Assembly (NCBI GenBank): GCA_036382855.1
Contig: DASVPO010000013.1
Span: forward strand, 124,001 to 188,000
Length of the DNA stretch: 64,000 nt
Reading direction: 5' to 3'
From: DASVTR01 sp036382855
GTDB lineage: Bacteria; Acidobacteriota; Blastocatellia; Pyrinomonadales; Pyrinomonadaceae
The notes beneath the pieces are model-generated. The model saw only the letters and a program-made list of their open reading frames with translations. It was not told where the DNA came from and did not search any database. The translations under genes were made by a program, and so were the position numbers. Positions 24,069 to 32,500 of the stretch are shown here, piece after piece; within the stretch, counting starts at the first letter, position 1; each line of letters opens with the position of its first letter.

Positions 24069-24702
24069 TCTTTAAAGTTTCCGGGTCAACATCGTCTACG
24101 GCTGCTTCCTGCTTGATTGTGCGCGCGAGCATCACGGAGCCGATGATGGCGACCAGCAGCAGCACGCTCGCAATCTCAAAAGGCAGAGACGCGAAGCGAT
24201 AAAGGCTGCCGCCGACGCGCTCCGTCTCTTTCGTAATCTTCATCGTGCCGGTGGCGGCGGTTGCTAATCCTTCGTGTTGAAGTCGTCGCTGTTCGGCGGC
24301 CCTGTCGAGAAACGGCTGGTCGCGTTTGACGAGGTCTCTGTAGCCCTGATTGATGGCGTAGACGAGGCCGAAGACCAGCAGAAACGAGAAGATGATGCTG
24401 GCCGCGACCTGCGACGGGCTGTTGAAGATGCGCTCGCGCCCGCGCTCTTCGGCGCTGACGTTGACAAGCATGATGACGAAGAGAAACAGGACCATCACGC
24501 CGCCGACGTAGACCAGTATTTGCACGCCCGCGATAAACTCCGCGCCGAGCAGGATGAAGAGCGCCGCCACGGAAATCAGCGACGAGATGAGAAACAGCGC
24601 GCTGTGCACGGCGTTGCGCGCCATAATCGTCAGCAAGCCCGCGACCAGCGCCGCTATCGAGAAGACCCAGAAGAAGACTGATTCCCAGCCGGATAAAATC
24701 AT
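24034..24702 (-). CDS. nuoJ: NADH-quinone oxidoreductase subunit J
   Basis: The 222-residue product is a membrane subunit of complex I. The N-terminal helix (WESVFFWVFSIAALVAGLLTI), the helix VHSALFLISSLISVAALFILLGAEF and the block containing YVGGVMVLFLFVIMLVN are characteristic. The loop between helix 4 and helix 5 (about 125-165) is longer and more polar than usual. The last residues are encoded by a heptamer repeat arm, so the natural C-terminus seems to have been replaced. The ATG abuts another heptamer repeat with no Shine-Dalgarno. Confidence 0.96.
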   Translation of the reverse strand: MILSGWESVFFWVFSIAALVAGLLTIMARNAVHSALFLISSLISVAALFILLGAEFIAGVQILVYVGGVMVLFLFVIMLVNVSAEERGRERIFNSPSQVAASIIFSFLLVFGLVYAINQGYRDLVKRDQPFLDRAAEQRRLQHEGLATAATGTMKITKETERVGGSLYRFASLPFEIASVLLLVAIIGSVMLARTIKQEAAVDDVDPETLKTVMSDEGQVAS

Positions 24703-24789
24703 AGTGATGAGTGATGAGTAATGAGTGATGAGTTAGAGCAGTCGAGCGATGGTTTTTAACTCATCACTCATCACTCATCACTCATTACT
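24703..24789. repeat. Heptamer inverted repeat, ATGAGTG family, copy 5
   Basis: Left arm 24703-24735 and right arm 24757-24789 are near-perfect reverse complements (33 nt each, loop about 21). It begins at the base next to the nuoJ ATG and ends 4 bp before the nuoI stop codon, so it is essentially the whole intergenic gap. Confidence 0.93.
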
Positions 24790-24793
24790 TCTT

Positions 24794-25327
24794 TTACGAT
24801 TCGTATTTAATCGTCTCGCGCCCCTGTTCCAGTAGTTCGCGGTTCCAGACGAACCCGGCGCGCGTATAGGTTGCGAGTTCAAAGTCCTGCGTCAGTTCAA
24901 GACAGGCGGTCGGGCACGCTTCCTGGCAGAGCGCGCAGAACATGCAGCGCGAGGTGTCGAAGATAAACTCGTCGAGCACCTTCTTCTTGCGCGCCTTGCC
25001 TGCGACCGTAATCTCTATGTCCATCGGAATCACGTCAATGCAATCTTCGGGACAGGCGAGCGCGCAGAGGTTGCAGGCGATGCAGAGCGTTTCGTGTGTT
25101 TCGGGGTCCATGTTGAGGCGCGGCGCACCGTGAAAGCGCGGCGCGACATCGGGCCTCACCTTCGGATACTGCTCCGTGTAAATGCCCTTCCCCCCGACGG
25201 CATCCTTATCCGTGAGCGCCCCGACGTTATACTTCAACGTCAGCCCCATCCCCTTCAACAAATCCCCGAAGAAGAAGCGCTTCAACTTCTGCATAAACGT
25301 CGGCTGCGGAACATCAACTAAAGGCAT
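24794..25327 (-). CDS. nuoI: NADH-quinone oxidoreductase subunit I (two 4Fe-4S clusters)
   Basis: The product has 177 residues from the ATG at 25327 (a GTG two codons upstream is possible). Two ferredoxin motifs carry clusters N6a and N6b on the peripheral arm of complex I: CIACNLCALACPEDC and CMFCALCQEACPTAC. The N-terminal amphipathic part (MQKLKRFFFGDLLKGMGLTLKY) lies on the membrane. It transfers electrons from the NuoG side to NuoB. It sits between nuoH and nuoJ, the normal order. Confidence 0.97.
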   Translation of the reverse strand: MPLVDVPQPTFMQKLKRFFFGDLLKGMGLTLKYNVGALTDKDAVGGKGIYTEQYPKVRPDVAPRFHGAPRLNMDPETHETLCIACNLCALACPEDCIDVIPMDIEITVAGKARKKKVLDEFIFDTSRCMFCALCQEACPTACLELTQDFELATYTRAGFVWNRELLEQGRETIKYES

Positions 25328-25341
25328 AAACACTCCATGAC

Positions 25342-25407
25342 TTTCATATTTCAGATTCGCTTAATCAATTTGAAATCTTGAATCTGAAATATGAAACTTG
25401 AAACCTA
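25342..25407. repeat. Heptamer inverted repeat, TGAAATC family
   Basis: A 17-bp perfect inverted repeat: TTTCATATTTCAGATTC (25342-25358) with its complement ending at about 25396, continued by TGAAACT/TGAAAC units. It fills the gap between the nuoH stop (25411) and the nuoI start. Confidence 0.85.
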
Positions 25408-25410
25408 ACG

Positions 25411-26766
25411 TTATCCCTCGCTCGTTGCAGGCGCGGCTGCCGCGGGGGCGGTCGTTGTGGCGATGGCCGATTTGCCCTGCGGCACATTGACCAGACGTAT
25501 ATTGCGGCGCTGTGTTTTCAGGTTGAAATCGCGCGAGCGCCAGTTAATAGCCGAGAGCATGGCGGCCGTGATGAGCGCTCCGCCGAGGCCGAACGCAATC
25601 ATCACAATTTTGCCCGTGCCGGTCAGGTTTAGTCCCTGCGCGGTCGAGTCAATCGTCTTCCAGTTATTCCAGCCGTTGAGCGCCTGAACGGTAAAGACCG
25701 CGATGGCCGTCAGAACAATATTGATGAGCGCCGCCGGAATCATCCACTTCCAGCCCAAATCCATCAACTGGTCGTAGCGGTAGCGCGGCAGCGTCCAGCG
25801 CAGCCAGAAATAGACGTAGAGCAGGAGCAGCATCTTCGCGACGAAGATAAAGATGCTGAGCGCAACGTAAAGACCGTGATAACCTCGGCCTTCGGTCAGC
25901 CCGCTAACCCATGGGAAGTACCAGCCGCCAAGATAAACTGTCGTCGCAATCGCAGAGACGACGACCATCGCCGCATACTCGGCCATGAAGAAGAGCGACC
26001 AGCGCATCCCACTGTACTCAGTGTGAAAGCCCGCGACGAGTTCCGATTCCGCTTCCGGCAAATCAAATGGCGCGCGGTTGTTCTCCGCAATCCCGCTGAT
26101 AAGAAAGACCAGAAAACCCATCGGCTGGTAGAGCACGTACCAGATAGCGTCAGCGCCCTGCGCTTCGACCACGCCCGACAGAGAGAGCGTCCGCGCAAAC
26201 ATCAACGCACCAATCAGCGACAGCCCCATAGAGACTTCATACGAAACCATCTGCGCAGACGAACGCAGAGCGCCGAGCAGTGAATACTTCGAGTTTGAAG
26301 ACCAGCCCGCGAGGATAAGCGCCAGCACGCCGACGCTCGACACGGAAAGCACGAACAGCAACCCTATGTTGAGGTCAGTAATCACGCCCCAGTCGGGCGC
26401 AAAAGGAATCACTGCGAAGACTATGAAGGCGGCAGCCACAGAGATGTAGGGCGCAAACTTGAAGATATAGTTGTCCGCCTTATCGGGCGTGATGTCCTCT
26501 TTGGTTAAAAGCTTGATGGCGTCCGCAATCGGCTGCAAGAGTCCCCATGGGCCAACGCGCATAGGCCCAAGACGTGCTTGCATAAACGCCGAAATCTTAC
26601 GCTCCGCATACGTCGCATACAGCGCCCAGACGGCGACGGCCGTCACGACCGCTCCGATTTGGATAAACGGCCAGACGACATAGTTGATCGTCTCCTGACT
26701 GAAAACCTTCAGAAGCTGTTCGTTGACAAAGTTAATCGGCGCTAAGTATGCGAGCATGCCTGTCAT
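25411..26766 (-). CDS. nuoH: NADH-quinone oxidoreductase subunit H
   Basis: At 451 residues (usual 320-350) it joins the peripheral arm to the membrane arm and forms part of the quinone pocket. The hallmark is present: YAERKISAFMQARLGPMRVGPWG, followed by QPIADAIKLLTKED, and the later IAENNRAPFDLPEAESELVAGF and TLPRYRYDQLM. Extra length lies in the C-terminal third: an added helix pair around 355-400 and a Thr/Ala-rich tail. An allA-like gene lies 17 bp upstream and an inverted repeat downstream. Confidence 0.96.
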   Translation of the reverse strand: MTGMLAYLAPINFVNEQLLKVFSQETINYVVWPFIQIGAVVTAVAVWALYATYAERKISAFMQARLGPMRVGPWGLLQPIADAIKLLTKEDITPDKADNYIFKFAPYISVAAAFIVFAVIPFAPDWGVITDLNIGLLFVLSVSSVGVLALILAGWSSNSKYSLLGALRSSAQMVSYEVSMGLSLIGALMFARTLSLSGVVEAQGADAIWYVLYQPMGFLVFLISGIAENNRAPFDLPEAESELVAGFHTEYSGMRWSLFFMAEYAAMVVVSAIATTVYLGGWYFPWVSGLTEGRGYHGLYVALSIFIFVAKMLLLLYVYFWLRWTLPRYRYDQLMDLGWKWMIPAALINIVLTAIAVFTVQALNGWNNWKTIDSTAQGLNLTGTGKIVMIAFGLGGALITAAMLSAINWRSRDFNLKTQRRNIRLVNVPQGKSAIATTTAPAAAAPATSEG

Positions 26767-26783
26767 CGTTTCAGAATTCAGTT

Positions 26784-27242
26784 TCAGAATTCAATCTCGA
26801 AAGTGCTGTTGCGCGTGGCCCGCAGGTCAACTAACTCCCAGTCGTCATCGAGCGTGCCGCTGCGGTCAACGACCAGAAACGAGGCCCACTCCTTAATGGG
26901 GAAAGGCGGCGTGTGCCAGGTCCCCTTGTGATAAGCGTAGGGCAAATTGCCTTCAACGAAGAAGGCCACGACACGTTCCACGTCCGGCGCTGGCCCACTG
27001 GTCGGCGGCGCAACCGCAATCACAGACTGCGACGACGCGAGCGGCGAAAAGACCTGCATCGTCCGCGCGTGCCGCGCCATGAAATCAAACCTGAAGGGAC
27101 GCCACTCCGCAGTCGCACCCGTCAAGCTCGGCACGCCTTGCCCCAAATCAATATCAACCGAGCCGCGACTGTCAATTAACACTCCGAACGGCGCGAACGT
27201 CTCGCGCGTCATTGGCTGCACTTTCAAACGAACGACGTTCAT
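26784..27242 (-). CDS. Ureidoglycolate lyase (AllA)-like protein inside the nuo cluster
   Basis: The 152-residue product has the AllA-type cupin pattern: VQPMTRETFAPFGVLID at the N-terminus, ARTMQVFSPLASSQSVIAVAPP, VVAFFVEGNLPYAYHKGTWH (family has Q/N..Y..G.WH) and ASFLVVDRS near the end. AllA splits ureidoglycolate to glyoxylate and urea in purine breakdown. No other allantoin gene is in the window, so a different substrate or a non-enzymatic role is possible. It is co-oriented with the nuo genes, 17 bp upstream of nuoH, and separated from nuoD by a heptamer inverted repeat that touches its ATG. Confidence 0.75.
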   Translation of the reverse strand: MNVVRLKVQPMTRETFAPFGVLIDSRGSVDIDLGQGVPSLTGATAEWRPFRFDFMARHARTMQVFSPLASSQSVIAVAPPTSGPAPDVERVVAFFVEGNLPYAYHKGTWHTPPFPIKEWASFLVVDRSGTLDDDWELVDLRATRNSTFEIEF

Positions 27243-27327
27243 AGTTTTTAGTTTTCAGTTGCCGGTTTCCAGTTTTCAGAAAAAGCAACTTGTCTTCACT
27301 GAAAACTGAAAACTCAAAACTGAAAAC
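27243..27327. repeat. Heptamer inverted repeat, GTTTTCA family, copy 2
   Basis: Left arm 27243-27279 (AGTTTTT, AGTTTTC, AGTTGCC units), right arm 27299-27327 (CTGAAAA, CTCAAAA units), loop about 19 nt. It spans the complete gap between the nuoD stop (27330) and the start codon of the allA-like gene (27242). Confidence 0.9.
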
Positions 27328-27329
27328 CG

Positions 27330-28463
27330 TTATCTATCAATTTCCCCGAGCACAATATCGAGCGTCCCTATAATCGCCACCACGTCCGCGACCAGATGGC
27401 CGATGCACATCTGGCGGAGCGCCTGCAAGTTTATCAACGAGGGCGGGCGCACGCGCACACGCGCTGGCATGGCTGTCCCGTCCGAGACCAGATAACAACC
27501 GATTTCGCCCTTCGGCCCTTCGATGGAGTGATAATAATCGCCAGCGGGCGGCTTGATTATCTTCGGCACTTTCGCCATCACAGGCCCGTCAGGCAATTTA
27601 TCAATCGCCTGCTGCACGATGCGCCTTGATTGTCGCAACTCTTCCATGCGGACGAGGTAGCGGTCGTAGGTATCTCCGTTTTCACCGAGCGGGATGTCAA
27701 AATCCATGTCGGCATAAGCAGCATAAGGCCGCGACTTGCGCACGTCCCAGGCGACACCCGAACCGCGCAGCGCAGGGCCAGAGAGCCCGATAGCAATAGC
27801 ATCTTCAGCCGAGATGACGCCGATGCCGACCGTGCGCCCAAGCCAGATACGGTTGGCCGAGAGCATCGTCTCGTATTCGTCTATGCGCGCCGGGAAATTA
27901 TTAACGAAGCGGCGCACGTCCTCCTCGAAATCGTCGTAAGTATCGTTGGGCATACCGCCGATACGCCAAGCGTGGCAGGTCAGGCGCGCTCCGAATTGCC
28001 GCTCGAAGATTTTCAGTATCTCCTCGCGCTCGCGCAAGGCCCAGAGCAGGACAGTCACCGCGCCGATGTCGAGCGCGTGCGTGGCAAACCAGAGGAGGTG
28101 CGACGAGATGCGGTTGAGTTCCGTCAGGATCGTGCGTATATAATGAGCACGCGGCGGAACGTCAAGGCCCATCATCTGCTCAACCGTCTCAACCCAGACG
28201 AGGCCGTTTGAAACGGCGGCGATGTAATCGAGCCTGTCCCAGTAGGGCGCAATCATCGGATACTGCCTGTTCTCCGCAATCTTCTCCATCCCGCGATGAA
28301 GAAATCCGATGTCGCAATCGAGGTCAATCACCGTCTCGCCGTCAAGGTGCAGGATAACGCGCAGCACACCGTGCGTGCTCGGATGCTGCGGGCCCATGTT
28401 GAGCACCATCTGTGGGCTGTCGAGCAGCGTCTCTCGCGTCGTTGCTATTTCTACCTGATGCAT
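27330..28463 (-). CDS. nuoD: NADH-quinone oxidoreductase subunit D
   Basis: The 377-residue product is the 49-kDa-type subunit that forms the quinone site with NuoB and descends from hydrogenase large subunits. Motifs: MVLNMGPQHPSTHGVLR at the N-terminus, DCDIGFLHRGMEK, RIGGMPNDTYDDF, and VADVVAIIGTLDIVLGEIDR at the extreme C-terminus, the normal end of NuoD. It is slightly shorter than the enteric fused NuoCD partner but usual for a separate NuoD. The upstream neighbour is an 81-residue unknown gene 17 bp away. Confidence 0.97.
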   Translation of the reverse strand: MHQVEIATTRETLLDSPQMVLNMGPQHPSTHGVLRVILHLDGETVIDLDCDIGFLHRGMEKIAENRQYPMIAPYWDRLDYIAAVSNGLVWVETVEQMMGLDVPPRAHYIRTILTELNRISSHLLWFATHALDIGAVTVLLWALREREEILKIFERQFGARLTCHAWRIGGMPNDTYDDFEEDVRRFVNNFPARIDEYETMLSANRIWLGRTVGIGVISAEDAIAIGLSGPALRGSGVAWDVRKSRPYAAYADMDFDIPLGENGDTYDRYLVRMEELRQSRRIVQQAIDKLPDGPVMAKVPKIIKPPAGDYYHSIEGPKGEIGCYLVSDGTAMPARVRVRPPSLINLQALRQMCIGHLVADVVAIIGTLDIVLGEIDR

Positions 28464-28480
28464 ATCTCAACTACAAGAAT

Positions 28481-28726
28481 TCAGGAATCAGACTTCTGGT
28501 AACATCCCGTGATGGCAAAATTCTCAAGCACGAGGCCGATTTCCGCTGCCTCGCCGCTCTTTTTCAGTGCGAGCAGTTTGGCGATGATGGCCTGCGCGGC
28601 GCTCGCCTTGTTCCAGACGTTACGCGGCTTCATCGTCTCGGTCAAAACCCATCCGGCGCTCTCAGCAGCCTCCGGGCTATCGAACACTTTAGCGTTGTAA
28701 TGCGCGGCCAATTCTTTCGGAGTCAT
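28481..28726 (-). CDS. Small conserved-looking protein in the nuo operon, unknown function
   Basis: The 81-residue soluble product has no signal peptide and no membrane segment. N-terminal TPKELAAHYNAKVFDSPEAAESAGWVL is predicted helical; a central K..AAQAIIAKLLALKKSGEAAEIGL helix follows, and the end has one Cys (TGCYQK). I do not recognise a family. It is kept because it is co-oriented, lies 17 bp before nuoD, and has a balanced amino-acid composition. A role as a small accessory or assembly protein of complex I is inference from position only. Confidence 0.6.
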   Translation of the reverse strand: MTPKELAAHYNAKVFDSPEAAESAGWVLTETMKPRNVWNKASAAQAIIAKLLALKKSGEAAEIGLVLENFAITGCYQKSDS

Positions 28727-28740
28727 CGCATTCGGAATTT

Positions 28741-28834
28741 AAGAATCTTCAATTTCAGATTCGCGATTTTGGATTGGTTAAGGATGATTTTTAAGCTCGC
28801 TGTCCTTTACGCAATCTTAAATCTAAAATCAAAA
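28741..28834. repeat. Degenerate inverted repeat between nuoC and the small gene
   Basis: GATTTTGGATT near 28765 pairs with AATCTAAAATC near 28820 (one mismatch), with TTTCAGA/TTCGCGA-like units beside it. It looks like a decayed member of the heptamer class and fills the 111-bp gap. Confidence 0.45.
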
Positions 28835-28837
28835 ACC

Positions 28838-29872
28838 TTACTTATCTTTTCCCATCACTTCCTTGCCCTGCCGGAAGAACTCGCGTGCGCGGCGCTCGTC
28901 AATTTCCGAAAGCTGCTCAAGGCCGTAGGCGCGTCGTTGTTCGAGTTGTTCCTGCTGCACGGTCGTAAACTCCGGCAGGTGCTTGGCCGTCCACTCGTTT
29001 TCGATAAACTCCAGAGGATAATCTTTCCTCAGCGGATGGCCCTGCCAATCGGACGGCAGGAGAATGCGGCGCAGGTCTGGATGATTGCGAAACTGCACGC
29101 CGAAGAGGTCGTAGACTTCGCGCTCCATCCAGTTAGCAGCGGGCCACACATTGGAGACGCTCTCAACGCCGCCGCTCTCCGTGGCAGCCACCTTCAGTCG
29201 CACGCGCTCGTTAGCCTGTATCGAATAGAGATTATAAACAATCTCGAAGGGAGCTTCTGCGCGGTCAGGCAGATGCACGCACGTCAGGTCGGATAAAAAG
29301 TCGAAGGGTGTCGCCGTATCGCGTTTGAGAAAATCGCAGATTTCGACGATGCGCTCCGAGTCAACGTGGACGGAGAGTTGGCCCAGAAACTCCGACGCTT
29401 CAAGGACAGCGCCGTCGAAGTGCTCACGGATTTTTTTAACCAGCGCATGGCCTGCGGCATCCGTCGGCTTCGGCCCTTCTTCCTTCTTTTTAACGGGAGC
29501 TTTCGGCGCACCCGTCGCGGCCGGGGCGCTCGCGGGCGCAGTAGCCTTGTCGCCTGCGGCCTGCTTTGCGGCGCTTGCTTTGGCCCTCGCCTCCGCAATC
29601 TTCGCGGCCTTCTCCGTGTCTGACAGGACGGTCGTATTGTCGGCAGAACTGCCCGAAGGAGCCTTGCCCGTGAGCGCGGCCTGTTCTGCGGGTGTGGAAG
29701 ATGAAGAGGCGGCTGTTTTTTCCGGGGTCGGAAGTTGGCCCGCGTTCGTGCTCTCGAAGCCGGGGCTTGGACTCTTATCGTCCGTGCGCGGCGAAGACTT
29801 AGGGCGTGCGGATTCGGACGCCTCTGCGGCGTCTGACTGAGGTGCTGTTGGTTCTTTGGGTTCGTCTGCCAT
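28838..29872 (-). CDS. nuoC: NADH-quinone oxidoreductase subunit C with long disordered N-terminal tail
   Basis: The product has 344 residues from the ATG at 29872 (MADEPKEP); a GTG at 29908 could add twelve residues. Residues about 1-138 are low-complexity, rich in Ala, Lys, Pro, Ser and Thr. The NuoC domain (about 140-330) carries the family signature ANWMEREVYDLFGVQFRNH, then DLRRILLPSDWQGHPLRKDYPL. NuoC is a peripheral-arm subunit that packs against NuoD; usual length is 170-220. The tail has no membrane segment and might tether the enzyme or be flexible filler. First gene of the main nuo cluster. Confidence 0.94.
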   Translation of the reverse strand: MADEPKEPTAPQSDAAEASESARPKSSPRTDDKSPSPGFESTNAGQLPTPEKTAASSSSTPAEQAALTGKAPSGSSADNTTVLSDTEKAAKIAEARAKASAAKQAAGDKATAPASAPAATGAPKAPVKKKEEGPKPTDAAGHALVKKIREHFDGAVLEASEFLGQLSVHVDSERIVEICDFLKRDTATPFDFLSDLTCVHLPDRAEAPFEIVYNLYSIQANERVRLKVAATESGGVESVSNVWPAANWMEREVYDLFGVQFRNHPDLRRILLPSDWQGHPLRKDYPLEFIENEWTAKHLPEFTTVQQEQLEQRRAYGLEQLSEIDERRAREFFRQGKEVMGKDK

Positions 29873-29991
29873 CACGCGCGTGCGATTACACCCTGACCTT
29901 GAACTCACATTCCGGCCTTAAGCCGGAGCGCGAACACACCTATTCGCTTGTCTCTTAATGCTTAGGATACAACTTTGGACGGCCATGCGCT

Positions 29992-30020
29992 TTGTAGCAT
30001 GCGATTTACGCCATTGTCAA
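29992..30020 (-). promoter_or_regulatory. Candidate promoter of the nuoC-N operon
   Basis: On the minus strand TTGACA (30015-30020), a 17-bp spacer, then CTACAA (29992-29997), about 120 bp upstream of the nuoC ATG. The -35 is perfect, the -10 is weak. Confidence 0.5.
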
Positions 30021-30144
30021 TCAACTTAATGAGCAGCCGCACTCTCTTTTCTAAACGTGCAGCGCTGGCTTAACCGCCTGTCAATCAGCGCCCGCAGCAC
30101 CGTGCCACTTAATGGCGGACAGTTGCATCTAATGGCAATTCGGC

Positions 30145-30174
30145 TTGACGCTGAGTTATATGGGCCTTTATTAT
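30145..30174 (+). promoter_or_regulatory. Candidate promoter of rpmE
   Basis: TTGACG (30145-30150), 18-bp spacer, TATTAT (30169-30174), about 57 bp before the rpmE ATG. It points away from the nuoC promoter, so the two units are divergent. AAGGAAAAAC precedes the ATG as the ribosome site. Confidence 0.6.
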
Positions 30175-30231
30175 TGAGTGTTTTGAGAGAGGCCCGGAGA
30201 GCCGTCTATAGAGAAGGAAACAAGGAAAAAC

Positions 30232-30465
30232 ATGAAGCAAGGAATTCATCCAGCATATCAGGACATCAAAGTGCAGTGTGCCTGCGGCAACGTTTTCACC
30301 ACGCGCTCGACGCGCAAAGACGAGTTGCACGTGGAAATCTGCTCGGAGTGTCATCCGTTCTTTACGGGCAAGCAGAAGCTTGTGGACACGGCCGGGCGCG
30401 TTGACCGCTTTAACAAGCGTTATGCGAAAAAGACGGCTGAGCCGGCCGCTTCTTCGCAGCAGTAA
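30232..30465 (+). CDS. rpmE: 50S ribosomal protein L31 (zinc-binding type)
   Basis: The 77-residue product is MKQGIHPAYQDIKVQCACGN..., with the Cys pairs CAC and CSEC that hold zinc in the C+ form of L31, then HPFFTGKQKLVDTAGRVDRFNKRY, the standard ending. A short Ala/Ser-rich tail (AEPAASSQQ) extends it. It links the two ribosomal subunits. The following DUF1385 and prfA genes are the neighbours usually seen with rpmE in many bacteria. Confidence 0.97.
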   Translation: MKQGIHPAYQDIKVQCACGNVFTTRSTRKDELHVEICSECHPFFTGKQKLVDTAGRVDRFNKRYAKKTAEPAASSQQ

Positions 30466-30669
30466 TTTTCACGGAAGTCGGACAATTATGCGCGCAGAGT
30501 TTCTGACCGCCGCACAACATTAGCCGATACTCAAACCGCAACGCCGACCGTTCAGGCGCGGGCGCTGCTTCGTGTATGATACGGAGCAGCACACGACCCG
30601 CAACCGAAGAGGGTCGGCGTTAATCTTTTCCAGCCCGTTTTCCAGAAAGCAAAGGACGAGAAAACTACC

Positions 30670-31884
30670 GTGAGCATTCCAGAAAGAGACCTGATTGTCG
30701 GCGGGCAGGCCGTCATCGAAGGCGTGATGATGCGCACGCCCAACGCTTACGCCATCGCTGTGCGCAAAGCCGACGGCACGATTGTCAATACGGCTGCCGC
30801 TCTGCCTAAGTGGAGCGACAAGTATCCGATTTTGAAGCTGCCTGTCCTGCGCGGCGGCGCGGTACTTGTTCAATCCATGGGCCTCGGCATTAAGGCGCTC
30901 AATTTTTCCGCTAACGAAGCTTTCGCAGACGCCGAAGAAGCGGAGACGGAGGAAGTCGCAGTCGCTTTGACGCCTGCGGTCATCGAAGGCGAGGGCGACT
31001 TTGCGGGCATCACGGGCGCTGTCCCCGGCCTGATTCCCGTCCCGACGCAGAAGCGCTCGAAAGACGAGATGAAGAAAGGCGGCACGGCTGCCGCCGCTGG
31101 CTCCATCGTCTTCGCTCTCTTCTTCAACATACTGCTCTTCGTCGTCGCTCCACTGCTCTTAACAAACGCGCTCTACGTTTCTCTCGGATGGGATAATCCA
31201 GCGAAACGCGAGGCGGCCGCCGCAGTCGTCAGCCAGCAGCAAGCGCAGCCTGCTGCGGCGACTTCAGGGAATGCGACGAGCAGTGCGCCTGCGACAAACG
31301 ACTCCTGGTATGCACGCGCGTACAGGGGCGTGCGCAGGTACCTACAACCCGTTGAGATTACGTACTTGTTCAACCTGATTGACGGGCTGATTCGGATGCT
31401 CTTCTTCCTGATTATGATTTCGACCTTCTCGCTATTGAAGGACATACGGCGCGTCTTCGAGTATCACGGCGCGGAGCACAAGACCGTCTTCACTTGGGAA
31501 GCGGGCCTGCCCTTAACGGTCGAGAACGCACGCCCGCAACCGCGCCAGCATCCCCGCTGCGGGACAAGTTTCCTGATGGTCGTGATGCTCGTCTCCATAG
31601 TGCTTTTTTCGGTCATCAAGTTTGACTCGCTCATCTACAACATGCTTGTCCGCATCGCGTTGATACCGCTTGTCGCCGGCCTCTCATACGAGATTATCCG
31701 CCTCTCCGCGAAGAAAGAGGGCGGCCTTATCTTCAAGCTCATCACGCTGCCCGGCGTCTGGCTGCAAAACGTCACGACCAAAGAGCCTGACGACAAACAA
31801 CTGGAAGTCGCCATCCACGCGCTCAAGGAATCGCTCAAGCTTGAGCCGCAACAGAAAGAAGCAGAAGCCGCGCCGCTGGCTTAA
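30670..31884 (+). CDS. DUF1385 membrane protein
   Basis: The 404-residue product starts with GTG at 30670. The N-terminus DLIVGGQAVIEGVMMRTPNAYAIAVRKADG is the family signature, as is VFEYHGAEHKTVFTWEAG followed by HPRCGTSFLMVVMLVSIVLFS. There are about four membrane helices (about 140-165, 237-260, 315-335, 345-360) and a Gln/Ala-rich loop at about 185-215. DUF1385 is encoded between rpmE and prfA in many phyla; its biochemical role is not established. The C-terminal tail is Glu-rich. The Uma2 gene follows after 24 bp. Confidence 0.9.
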   Translation: MSIPERDLIVGGQAVIEGVMMRTPNAYAIAVRKADGTIVNTAAALPKWSDKYPILKLPVLRGGAVLVQSMGLGIKALNFSANEAFADAEEAETEEVAVALTPAVIEGEGDFAGITGAVPGLIPVPTQKRSKDEMKKGGTAAAAGSIVFALFFNILLFVVAPLLLTNALYVSLGWDNPAKREAAAAVVSQQQAQPAAATSGNATSSAPATNDSWYARAYRGVRRYLQPVEITYLFNLIDGLIRMLFFLIMISTFSLLKDIRRVFEYHGAEHKTVFTWEAGLPLTVENARPQPRQHPRCGTSFLMVVMLVSIVLFSVIKFDSLIYNMLVRIALIPLVAGLSYEIIRLSAKKEGGLIFKLITLPGVWLQNVTTKEPDDKQLEVAIHALKESLKLEPQQKEAEAAPLA

Positions 31885-31908
31885 ACTCACGACGGGCAAG
31901 GAGTTTGC

Positions 31909-32481
31909 ATGAGCACGACTACGCGAACAATGACTGCGGACGAACTCTTTATGATGCCGCACCACGACCAACGCTATGACCTCATCAAAGGAGAACTCCG
32001 CCAGATGTCACCCGCAGGCGGCGAACACGGAGCGTTAGCCGCGAGGCTAACAATTGCGCTTGGTAAATATGTTGAGGAGCATGACCTCGGAGAAGTGTTT
32101 GGCGCGGAGACAGGATTCAAGCTCGCCAGTAATCCGGACACGGTGCTTGGGCCTGACCTTGCTTTCGTTAGTAATGAGCGGATTCCGCCGACAGGTATTC
32201 CGGTTGCTTATTGGCCCGGAGCGCCTGACCTCGCGGTCGAAGTAGTCTCGCCCGGTAATAGTCGTCGTCAAATGGAAGAGAAGGTGATGGAGTATCTATC
32301 GGCGGGCGTCAAAATTGTTTGGGTAATTCACCCTAAGCAGCGCACCGTCACCGTTCATCAAGCAAGCGCCGAGCCTGTTGTTCTTAACGAGAGTGATACA
32401 CTTGACGGGCAGGGCGTCATCCCCGGTTTTAAGTATAGCGTCGCCAGAATATTTACACGGCAGCGCAAACCAAAGCAATAA
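31909..32481 (+). CDS. Uma2 family (DUF820) putative endonuclease
   Basis: The 190-residue product has the Uma2/PD-(D/E)XK pattern: MTADELFMMPHHDQRYDLIKGEL, then GTVFGAE-type EVFGAETGFKL, the catalytic-core-like DTVLGPDLAFVS, PDLAVEVVSPGN and the late KVMEYLSAGVKIVWVIHPKQRTVTVH. The family is very abundant in cyanobacteria and in some Acidobacteriota and Chloroflexota; function is unproven. It sits between DUF1385 and prfA, a slot that is usually empty, and is probably a later arrival. Shine-Dalgarno AAGGAG precedes the ATG. Confidence 0.9.
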   Translation: MSTTTRTMTADELFMMPHHDQRYDLIKGELRQMSPAGGEHGALAARLTIALGKYVEEHDLGEVFGAETGFKLASNPDTVLGPDLAFVSNERIPPTGIPVAYWPGAPDLAVEVVSPGNSRRQMEEKVMEYLSAGVKIVWVIHPKQRTVTVHQASAEPVVLNESDTLDGQGVIPGFKYSVARIFTRQRKPKQ

Positions 32482-32500
32482 GACCTGAGTTTTTTTGACT

